Origin: Euryarchaeota archaeon UBA623
GTDB taxonomy: Archaea > Thermoplasmatota > Poseidoniia > Poseidoniales > Thalassarchaeaceae
Length of the DNA stretch: 20,579 nucleotides
Assembly: GCA_002505325.1 (NCBI GenBank)
Contig: DAUV01000002.1
Coordinates: 1,143 to 21,721, forward strand
Reading direction: 5' to 3'
Position numbers and translations under genes: made by a program. Shown here piece after piece: positions 8,300-14,414 of this stretch. The notes under the pieces were generated by a model. It was not told where the DNA came from and searched no databases. It was given only the letters and a program-made list of their open reading frames with translations. The first letter of the stretch is position 1. Each line of letters opens with the position of its first letter.

Positions 8300-8361
8300 A
8301 CAGGTCGGTGCTCCAGTTGGTCATCAAAGCCATCAGAAAAACCACTTGTCGTCATTCCCGT
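8300..8361 (-). ncRNA. C/D-box 2'-O-methylation guide RNA inside the tRNA-Trp intron
   Basis: Minus-strand order: stem strand ACGGG (8361-8357), box C ATGACGA (8355-8349), 12-nt guide, box D' CTGA (8336-8333), 5-nt spacer, box C' TTGATGA (8327-8321), 12-nt guide, box D CCGA (8308-8305), stem strand CCTGT (8304-8300). ACGGG and CCTGT pair as the terminal stem. Two 12-nt guide spacers are the archaeal standard. The D guide contains CAACTGGAGC, complementary to GCTCCAGTTG of the pre-tRNA (8372-8363). Counting five nucleotides upstream of box D lands on the base that pairs with C34, so the predicted product is 2'-O-methyl-C34. The intron of haloarchaeal tRNA-Trp is known to guide methylation of C34 and U39, so the role is well precedented. 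Partners would be L7Ae, Nop5 and fibrillarin. Confidence 0.85.
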
Positions 8362-8485
8362 GCAACTGGAGCCCGCGGTACTACCAGGTTATACTATACC
8401 CCCTAAGGAGTGCATCGTCCTAGGGACTCGCTCTTATGATGCTCTCGGTAAACCTGAATGAATGTTAATTACTGTATTAGATGGT

Positions 8486-10822
8486 TCACATTGATCCCGT
8501 AATCGGCCCTACCAGTAGAGCGAATGCTACCCAAGCTCCTAGGATTGCTGATGCCAGTCCCCACGCGCGCGGCCGTATACCCGCACTGAGCCATCCAAAC
8601 ACCCGGGAGATTTTTCCAGGTGTCAAAGCGATGAAGCGTGCCAGATTGACAATTACTCCGGCAGCGACGAGGAAGCCCAACATAGCTAGGATAGATAGTG
8701 GGATTCCTAACAGGTCCGAGCGGGCTACGGCACCCACTCCTTGTGGAATCAGTGCCGGAGTCCGCAGCCACAGCAGCCAAGCCAGCCATAGGCCCAGATA
8801 GGCATCTTCGGCGAAACTGGCTCGGTCACGCCATGCACGGAATCCATCAGGCAACCGCGAGTACGTCACTGTAACTAGATGTTCGACCTCAGGGATTCTA
8901 CCACGTAGAAGAACGGAGAGACCGTGATACACCATGATTAATGCAAGCAGCAGTTCAATCCAAATCCAGAAGGCTCCAAATCCGAACGCGGCCATCAGAG
9001 CCACCGGAAGTGCCCATATCCCGAAGCCGACGGCAGCGGCCACTGCAGTCATGAATGAACCCGCACCAGGGAACAGTAGTTCATCGGGTACTTTGGGATC
9101 CCTATCCCTTGGCATAGCGAGAACCACCATAGGCAGCAATGCCGTACCAACTATGATTGAGAACAGAGATAACGGGTGGTTCCCCGAACCTCTGGACGCC
9201 GAAGATACGGCCTCGTCTATCTCCAGTGCCGACATGGTACCGGGCTGCCAATCTGTGACGAAGCCGGCTGAGTCGATTACAATAACAGCGTCGGTCGCAC
9301 CGCTAGGGAAGGCTTTGCCCACTGCAGCATCAGCCTCGTCCATCAGTAGTGGCCATGTCTCATTGAGAGTCAATGAATAAGTGTCCAGGTCTACAGATTG
9401 AATCCCTTCTCCCGTGGCAATCTGGAGGAAGGCGATGTCCGAGTCACTGATGATTTGCGTCCCTCTGAAATCGTCAAATTGCCTGATTGCATTTGGAGAT
9501 CCAGTCCGAAACAATCCAACCACGACAGCGTCGTGACCTGATATCAAGTCGGAAAGTTTGACCAATTCGCCATCATGAGAAAGTAGCGCAAACGAAGGGG
9601 CCGCACCCTCTTCTCTAGGAGCGTTGCTGTCGATGTCCGGCAAGTGCATAGCAGGACCGAGTGCAGTGATTGCAAGCAGCAGCAATATCGCATAGGTCTG
9701 TATGGGCAGCATAGCCTCCCGCATCGAGGCCCCAATCCATGCAATTATACCCAGTGGGACCACAACCGCAGCCCACATCGAGGCCAACATTGGCTTGGAG
9801 TCCTCTAGAACCTCAAAGCGCAGCACACCTACTGCATCGCACAGTTCTCCGGGATCTTGGTCAGTGACTGTGAAACAGGCGTCAATCATGTACTTCCCCG
9901 GGATGAGTGGCTTCTCTGAGGACCATGTGAAAATCGTCCTGTTGGCCTCTCCAGTCCTCGTCCCATGAGGGGTCTCGAAATGTTCCATCCGCTGATCCTC
10001 TTTTCCAAAGCCGTGGACCATCTCATCCCAGTCTAGTGGTCCGACGATTTCGAGTACTTGGCCATCGAAGTCTCCCGGCCCCCAGGGCGAAATCGGTGTG
10101 AACTCGACCCTTACCATCCGATTAGAATCAATGTTGTAGTCCAGCTGCGGATCGATAACCTCTCCATCGAAGATGATTCCCGAGGTCGCGTCATAGGTTC
10201 CCCACCACAGTACTCCCTGCTGCAAGCAGTCGTGCTGCACGTCAACTTGCAAGGAGATGAAGTCACCCGATGAAAGTGAGACATTGACATCGGGCGCTTG
10301 TACAGTGAATTCGTGGGCCGAGAGGTATGACTCTTCCATCGGTAGTGAATTGGTCTGAACGTTATCTAGAACCACATTACTACCGAGAGACAAAGTCACA
10401 GAAAATGAGGTCTCAGCACCTGCGGCCCCAGGTAACACGTTGGTGAGTCTGCAGCCGTCGTTGGTCGAGTCCAAAGATGCGAACAGTCGCACTGTGATGT
10501 TGCCTCCGAACCTGAACGACTCTGCTAGTGGGGCCGATTGGATGTCGATGAGGTTGGGATTGAGGGCGGAACTGGTTCTGGTGAACTCGGCCTTACCTAG
10601 GGGTTGACCAGTGTTCGTGGTCCAGTTGCGATCTAGAAATGGCTGTTCCTCGGTTCCCTTCAGGTACAGCATGTGACTATCAGGAAGGACCCAGTTAATT
10701 CCGGGCCCTTCGACCTCCTCGATATTCTGAGCATTCGCCATCGATACAGCAGAAGTCATCATCAGAAGCAGTGTCAGAGCAATTAGGACTCCAGCCCTAG
10801 ACGCGTTTGCTCCTTCTCTCAT
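8486..10822 (-). CDS. Secreted-domain / thioredoxin-like / polytopic membrane fusion lacking the CxxC
   Basis: A 778-residue protein. I place the start at ATG 10822 because MREGANASRAGVLIALTLLL begins a clean signal peptide; an upstream frame reaching 11005 would overlap the preceding gene and has an implausible Arg-rich lead. Residues about 33-335 form an extracytoplasmic beta domain containing all four cysteines after the signal peptide. Two membrane segments follow (about 346-367 and 377-392). Residues about 407-540 resemble an AhpC/TlpA thioredoxin fold (APSFALLSHDGELVKLSDL, then VVVGLFRTGSPNAIRQF, later AVIVIDSAGFV), but the redox CxxC site is replaced by TGSPNA. The last 230 residues hold about six membrane helices that could be a very diverged CcdA/DsbD-like domain, also without cysteine. 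It starts 44 bases after the DUF92 gene, so the two are probably co-transcribed. Function unknown. Confidence 0.8.
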   Translation of the reverse strand: MREGANASRAGVLIALTLLLMMTSAVSMANAQNIEEVEGPGINWVLPDSHMLYLKGTEEQPFLDRNWTTNTGQPLGKAEFTRTSSALNPNLIDIQSAPLAESFRFGGNITVRLFASLDSTNDGCRLTNVLPGAAGAETSFSVTLSLGSNVVLDNVQTNSLPMEESYLSAHEFTVQAPDVNVSLSSGDFISLQVDVQHDCLQQGVLWWGTYDATSGIIFDGEVIDPQLDYNIDSNRMVRVEFTPISPWGPGDFDGQVLEIVGPLDWDEMVHGFGKEDQRMEHFETPHGTRTGEANRTIFTWSSEKPLIPGKYMIDACFTVTDQDPGELCDAVGVLRFEVLEDSKPMLASMWAAVVVPLGIIAWIGASMREAMLPIQTYAILLLLAITALGPAMHLPDIDSNAPREEGAAPSFALLSHDGELVKLSDLISGHDAVVVGLFRTGSPNAIRQFDDFRGTQIISDSDIAFLQIATGEGIQSVDLDTYSLTLNETWPLLMDEADAAVGKAFPSGATDAVIVIDSAGFVTDWQPGTMSALEIDEAVSSASRGSGNHPLSLFSIIVGTALLPMVVLAMPRDRDPKVPDELLFPGAGSFMTAVAAAVGFGIWALPVALMAAFGFGAFWIWIELLLALIMVYHGLSVLLRGRIPEVEHLVTVTYSRLPDGFRAWRDRASFAEDAYLGLWLAWLLWLRTPALIPQGVGAVARSDLLGIPLSILAMLGFLVAAGVIVNLARFIALTPGKISRVFGWLSAGIRPRAWGLASAILGAWVAFALLVGPITGSM

Positions 10823-10866
10823 GGCCTTGTCCTCATCTCGTACAGTACAAACCCCACGTCTTGATG

Positions 10867-11616
10867 TTACAGAATCCTGAAAGCCACAACGACGGCCATT
10901 GCAACCCCTGAAAGAGTTGCTAGGAAGTTCACTGTGTGCTTTCCGATATACCCCTTGTTTTCGAGGAGTTCGCCGAGTACTGAGTCGACTTGGCATCCTA
11001 ACCACCCTACGATTGTAACTGTGACGAAGATGCTGGTGGCGCTCATAGACTCGCCGAAGACAGGAGCAAGCAAGACTGCCCCTCCTGCGATAATCAGAGC
11101 GCCGAGTAGCGCCGCCACCGTGCCTGTCGGAGACATTCCCCCATTTGTTCCAGGTGGAACTGCTTCGAGGGTGATGATGCTTCGAGTCCTCAGATCGAGA
11201 CTACCTATCTCCGAGGCCAAGGTATCAGACAGCGCCACTGAGACGCTACATGTTACGGCTAGGTAGTACCAATCTCCTTCTCCAAACCAACTCATAATCG
11301 CGACCAACGAGGCTGCCGCACCATTCGCCATCACATTACGCCAACCCCTTGCTCCCTCGTTGGACTCCTGTATTGCTAATGCCCGCTTCTCCTCAAAGCG
11401 CCACTTGGTTGCCATGGAGCCGACAAAGAGGAAGACTACGAGGATTACCAGCCAGGTCCAGTGTCCTAGCAGAGATACGGTAATCCCGACCACCATAGCA
11501 GCGAGTAGGCCGCTCGAGTCGAGCATGTCACGAACCTTGGATACTAGCAGCAGTGTGGCGACTAGAACGATGGAAATCATCTGGTCATCGGAAAAATAGG
11601 TCGCTGCATCCACCAT
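10867..11616 (-). CDS. DUF92 family integral membrane protein (VTE5/VTE6-like prenyl-lipid kinase superfamily)
   Basis: A 249-residue protein with about six membrane helices. Family signatures seen: KWRFEEK at 71-77, RGWRNVMANG at 90-99, SDTLASEIG at 130-138, PPGTNGGMSPTGT at 154-166, GCQVDSVLG at 207-215 and KHTVNFLAT at 226-234. DUF92 (PF01940) includes the plant phytyl-phosphate kinase VTE6 and is related to CTP-dependent phytol and dolichol kinases, so a role phosphorylating an isoprenoid alcohol or its phosphate, for instance in archaeal lipid recycling, is plausible but inferred. Length is typical for the archaeal members. It is the first gene of a probable pair with the thioredoxin-like membrane protein downstream. 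A palindrome containing CATAATGC about 21 bases upstream may include its TATA element. Confidence 0.88.
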   Translation of the reverse strand: MVDAATYFSDDQMISIVLVATLLLVSKVRDMLDSSGLLAAMVVGITVSLLGHWTWLVILVVFLFVGSMATKWRFEEKRALAIQESNEGARGWRNVMANGAAASLVAIMSWFGEGDWYYLAVTCSVSVALSDTLASEIGSLDLRTRSIITLEAVPPGTNGGMSPTGTVAALLGALIIAGGAVLLAPVFGESMSATSIFVTVTIVGWLGCQVDSVLGELLENKGYIGKHTVNFLATLSGVAMAVVVAFRIL

Positions 11617-11629
11617 TCTGCTCGTTCAT

Positions 11630-11644
11630 GCTGCATTATGCAGC
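11630..11644. promoter_or_regulatory. Palindrome GCTGCAT-T-ATGCAGC in the divergent promoter region
   Basis: A perfect 7-base inverted repeat around a central T, 13 bases upstream of the DUF92 start. Its core contains an AT-rich CATAATG. A dimeric regulator site or a core promoter element would both fit. Confidence 0.4.
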
Positions 11645-11671
11645 GGTCATGAAGGATTCCCTTGTGAGAAG

Positions 11672-11691
11672 TCCGTTCCTACGGGAACGGA
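11672..11691. other. Perfect 8-bp hairpin between divergent genes
   Basis: TCCGTTCC, loop TACG, GGAACGGA. It lies in the 150-bp gap between the DUF92 gene (minus) and the CPBP protease gene (plus). Because the flanking genes diverge it is not a terminator for either; an operator or a leader structure of the plus-strand gene is more likely. Confidence 0.5.
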
Positions 11692-11766
11692 GGGATTCAG
11701 AAAACCCAAACTGTACGCCATGATGCTGCTCCGAAGATTCAAGGGTTCTAATCCACTCCGTCGTAC

Positions 11767-13086
11767 ATGGATGATGAGTCCGATAGTGGCTCATTTGAAT
11801 TGAAACTTGGCGGAGCATTGGACTCCATAGATGAGGCGGACGAATTAGGAAATATTGCGGGCACACTCACTACCAAATATGGTCGACCAACAGAGGCCAT
11901 GGCCTTTGGGGATGCTGTGAGAACGTGTTTCAAGAAGTGGTCGGCTCGAGAGGGGAGGGCATCCAGATCCGAGAGCAACTGGTTCTATTTGCTCCAACTA
12001 TTGATGATTCTTCCACTATATATTCCACTCGAACCAATTGAAGATGGGGGGTTCATCGGAACTATAGGATGGCTAGTGTATGCAATTTCTTGTTTAGGGA
12101 TTCTGATAATTTTCATGCCCGCACTAATGGTCAACATTAGGAGACTACATGACATCGGATACTCGGGTTGGGTAATACCTGCAGTCTTTGTGATTAGCCT
12201 AATTCCACTTATCGGGGTCTTGATTTCTCTGATTTACACTCTGGTGCTGATTATTTCCCCCGGAGATTCTAGGCCCAACAAGTACGGGCCAGTCCCCACA
12301 AATAAGTACGACCCGGATGCTACCGCATTGTCAGTCAGCGAGACATGGGAAGTCCTCATGGAAACACACGTCATTCCGGACTTCGAAATAGAATCCGAGA
12401 AAAGCAAGATTGTTACTTGGCTCATCATAGCCTCCTCATGGATCTGTGCTTTACTCATCATTTTCAGTGGGTATTTCATAGTGGACTTCCTTGAGCTATT
12501 CGGGTTTTCCGAGGATGTCTCATGGGAGCTAATGGGCACCTTGGTTTACATCGCAGTACTCGCAATGACAGTGGGATATATTTCGTGGGATGGGGATCTG
12601 AGCGGAACTCTGCAGATGTTCAAGATTGGTTCTTTCAGAATTGGATTTATCTTGTTGATAGGGCTTCCTTTTGTGATTACCGTGTTTGACATAGTTGCAA
12701 CTAATATCTATGACATACTGTATATCATGCTCTTTGGAATTCCCTCTGTTCCGGAGACAGTTTACTATGTGGACGATTCAGAATATCACCTTATTCTTGT
12801 ACTATCATTCGTCTCAATGGTGATTGCAGCCCCAGTCGTCGAAGAGATTCTGTTTAGGGGCTATATCTTGGATGCCATCAGGAAGATTCACGGAGATACG
12901 GTGGCCGTCTTGGGCAGTGCTGGATTATTCGGCCTTCTACACCTCGAACCATATGTGGTAGGAATGGCGGCCCTTGGCGGAGTCATCTATGGCTGGATCA
13001 GAATAAAAACCGGTAGTTTGTGGCCTTCCATAGTGAGTCACATGGCGTGGAACTTCTTGGTCTTCCTCTACATTTGGTACGGATGA
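11767..13086 (+). CDS. DUF805 - CPBP (Rce1-like) intramembrane metalloprotease fusion
   Basis: A 439-residue membrane protein with two recognisable parts. Residues about 45-178 are DUF805: several helices with the signature RRLHDIGYSGW at 125-135 and the closing GDSRPNKYGP. Residues about 215-439 carry the CPBP/Abi domain: EExxxR at 359-364 (VVEEILFRG), His392 in FGLLHLEP and His425 to Asn429 in SHMAWN, the usual metal-binding and catalytic set of this family. CPBP enzymes cleave near prenylated CAAX ends in eukaryotes; prokaryotic members act in bacteriocin immunity, protein maturation or unknown roles. The N-terminal 40 residues are acidic and soluble. By eye the gene is more AT-rich than its neighbours, with many ATT, TTG and AAT codons, which could mean later acquisition. 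The substrate is unknown. Confidence 0.92.
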   Translation: MDDESDSGSFELKLGGALDSIDEADELGNIAGTLTTKYGRPTEAMAFGDAVRTCFKKWSAREGRASRSESNWFYLLQLLMILPLYIPLEPIEDGGFIGTIGWLVYAISCLGILIIFMPALMVNIRRLHDIGYSGWVIPAVFVISLIPLIGVLISLIYTLVLIISPGDSRPNKYGPVPTNKYDPDATALSVSETWEVLMETHVIPDFEIESEKSKIVTWLIIASSWICALLIIFSGYFIVDFLELFGFSEDVSWELMGTLVYIAVLAMTVGYISWDGDLSGTLQMFKIGSFRIGFILLIGLPFVITVFDIVATNIYDILYIMLFGIPSVPETVYYVDDSEYHLILVLSFVSMVIAAPVVEEILFRGYILDAIRKIHGDTVAVLGSAGLFGLLHLEPYVVGMAALGGVIYGWIRIKTGSLWPSIVSHMAWNFLVFLYIWYG

Positions 13087-13191
13087 TTGTGCCGCTCAGA
13101 TCGCCCATCACTCGCGGCGCCCGAAGCGCCCGGTGCGGTTCCTCATCACTGCGGCGGGCTGCCAGAGGGGCTGGAGTGTATGGAATGTCGC

Positions 13192-13413
13192 TCACATGAT
13201 TGCGCCGCAGGCTCCACAGTACAACTCACTCTTCGTATTGTCCCTCTGCATACTCCACTTGCCGCACGCCGGACACGGAGGTAAGCCCTTCTCGCTAGCC
13301 TTGACGCGTGGGCCTCTGCGAGGCTTCTTCTTGTCAGGCTTGAACCAGCCTTTCTTGGGTCGCTTCACCTTGGGCACTGCATCACCATGCGGTCCAGAGA
13401 GGGTGTGGCTCAT
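13192..13413 (-). CDS. Small basic zinc-ribbon protein
   Basis: A 73-residue protein from ATG 13413; two further in-frame ATGs upstream (to 13455) would lengthen it by up to 14 residues but run toward the divergent oxidase start. The middle is strongly basic (PKKGWFKPDKKKPRRGPR), suiting contact with nucleic acid. The C-terminus has two CxxC knuckles, CPACGK and CGACGA, about 18 residues apart, forming a zinc ribbon, and ends four residues after the last Cys. Such stand-alone ribbons occur in archaeal transcription and ribosome-associated factors, but nothing assigns a specific role. The starts of this gene and the D-amino-acid oxidase are separated by 65 bases, so they share a divergent promoter region. 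The 105 bases between its stop and the CPBP gene contain nothing recognisable. Confidence 0.8.
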   Translation of the reverse strand: MSHTLSGPHGDAVPKVKRPKKGWFKPDKKKPRRGPRVKASEKGLPPCPACGKWSMQRDNTKSELYCGACGAIM

Positions 13414-13478
13414 GAGGTTGCCCCGAGATGCAAACATGTTAGCCGACGCTATCATGAGTGGTGCGGCTATCGCGAGTC

Positions 13479-14414
13479 ATGCGCTGCACAGTATTGGGAG
13501 CCGGAGTGTCTGGGCTATCTTGCGCAGTTAGACTCCTTGAAGAGGGGCACGACGTGGAAGTCATCTCCGACAGATTCAGTCCCGACACAGTCTCAGATAT
13601 TGCTGCGGCGATATGGTACCCATTCCTTACCGCTCCTGCCGACAGAGCAGATACGTGGGGCCTAGTGACATATGCAGAGCTAGAAAGGCTGACCACAGAG
13701 AATCCTGAATCAGGAGTTCGAATGAGGGACGGGAGGGAGTATCTCAGACGAGAGGTTGAGCCACCAGCATGGGGGGATGACATAGCTGCCTTCAGTATCT
13801 TGGATCGAGAAGATATACCTGAAGGGTATGTCTTCGGGTGGCAGTTCAGAGCGCCAGTCATCGAGATGCCCCTGTACATGCCATGGCTACGCTCTAGGGT
13901 CGAGTCCCTTGGCGGCACATTCACGCAGTCCTTCGTCAAAGACCTCAGCGAGGTTCCCGGCGAGGTGGTGGTCAACTGCGTGGGATTGGGTGCTAGAGAG
14001 TTGTGCCAGGATAACGAGGTAAGGCCAGCACGGGGGCAGGTCATCTTCCTCGAACAAGACCCAGGTATCGGGCACTTTGACCAGCAGCCAGAAACTCTGA
14101 CCTACACAATCCCTCGTAGCGATGTCACTGTCCTCGGAGGAACGGCTCAAGTTGACGACTGGGGGATGGATATCAGACCTGAGGACAACGCCCTCATTCT
14201 AGAAAAAGTGGAGGCACTGTGGCCAGAATTGGATCGATCCAAGATAATTGGTGGAGCGGTCGGCCTACGACCGTCTCGTAGCGAAGTCAGGCTAGAGGTC
14301 GAGACCATAGATGGAAGGAAGGTGTTCCATAACTACGGTCATGGCGGTGCTGGAGTAACTCTCTCATGGGGATGCGCCGAAGAAGTAGTGGAACTGATCT
14401 CTCAATCGGCGTGA
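13479..14414 (+). CDS. D-amino-acid oxidase (FAD-dependent)
   Basis: A 311-residue flavoprotein expected to oxidise D-amino acids to 2-oxo acids, ammonia and hydrogen peroxide. Start at ATG 13479 places the Rossmann motif GAGVSG right after the first strand (VLGAGVSGLSCA, residues 5-16). DRFSPDTVSDIAAAIWYPF at 31-49 closely matches the FAD-binding region of animal D-amino-acid oxidases. TYTIP with Tyr209 corresponds to the second active-site Tyr, Arg264 in GLRPSRSEVRLE to the carboxylate-binding Arg, and HNYGHGGAGVTLSWGCA at 284-300 fits the DAO family signature. The other active-site Tyr of the mammalian enzyme appears absent. Length is slightly short of the eukaryotic enzyme, which has an added C-terminal targeting signal. 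Its end overlaps the convergent glutamate-synthase gene by 13 bases. Glycine oxidase is an alternative but less similar. Confidence 0.9.
   Translation: MRCTVLGAGVSGLSCAVRLLEEGHDVEVISDRFSPDTVSDIAAAIWYPFLTAPADRADTWGLVTYAELERLTTENPESGVRMRDGREYLRREVEPPAWGDDIAAFSILDREDIPEGYVFGWQFRAPVIEMPLYMPWLRSRVESLGGTFTQSFVKDLSEVPGEVVVNCVGLGARELCQDNEVRPARGQVIFLEQDPGIGHFDQQPETLTYTIPRSDVTVLGGTAQVDDWGMDIRPEDNALILEKVEALWPELDRSKIIGGAVGLRPSRSEVRLEVETIDGRKVFHNYGHGGAGVTLSWGCAEEVVELISQSA

Larger units (their letters stand above)
8215..8403 (-). tRNA. tRNA-Trp (anticodon CCA) with a 113-nt intron after position 37
   Basis: Exon 1 is 8403-8366 and exon 2 is 8252-8215, together 76 nt with an encoded 3' CCA. Acceptor stem GGGGGTA pairs with TGCCCCC (one U.G); D stem GTAT/GTAC with GG in the loop; anticodon stem GCGGG/CCCGC; loop C32-T33-CCA-G37-A38; T arm CTGGG-TTCAAAT-CCCAG; discriminator A. 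The anticodon CCA makes it Trp. The intron (8365-8253) sits between 37 and 38, the canonical archaeal site cut by the splicing endonuclease. A bulge-helix-bulge can be drawn with C32-C35 against GAAG near the intron end (one mismatch) and 3-nt bulges A-G-T and A-C-A around the cuts. A TCATAAG about 30-37 bases upstream is a possible promoter element. Confidence 0.95.

Noticed and set aside
8337..8348. D' guide pairing with tRNA-Trp positions 36-40
   Set aside because: Only a few adjacent pairs including a wobble, with mismatches on both sides; too weak to call a target.
8253..8365. tRNA intron as a mobile or endonuclease-bearing intron
   Set aside because: At 113 nt it has no reading frame and sits at the canonical archaeal splice position with C/D boxes.
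8184..8423. Plus-strand reading frames across the tRNA region
   Set aside because: They are antisense to tRNA-Trp and its intron, whose structure is unambiguous.
10823..11005. N-terminal extension of the thioredoxin-like membrane protein
   Set aside because: It overlaps the DUF92 gene and puts an Arg-rich lead ahead of a clean signal peptide; ATG 10822 is the better start.
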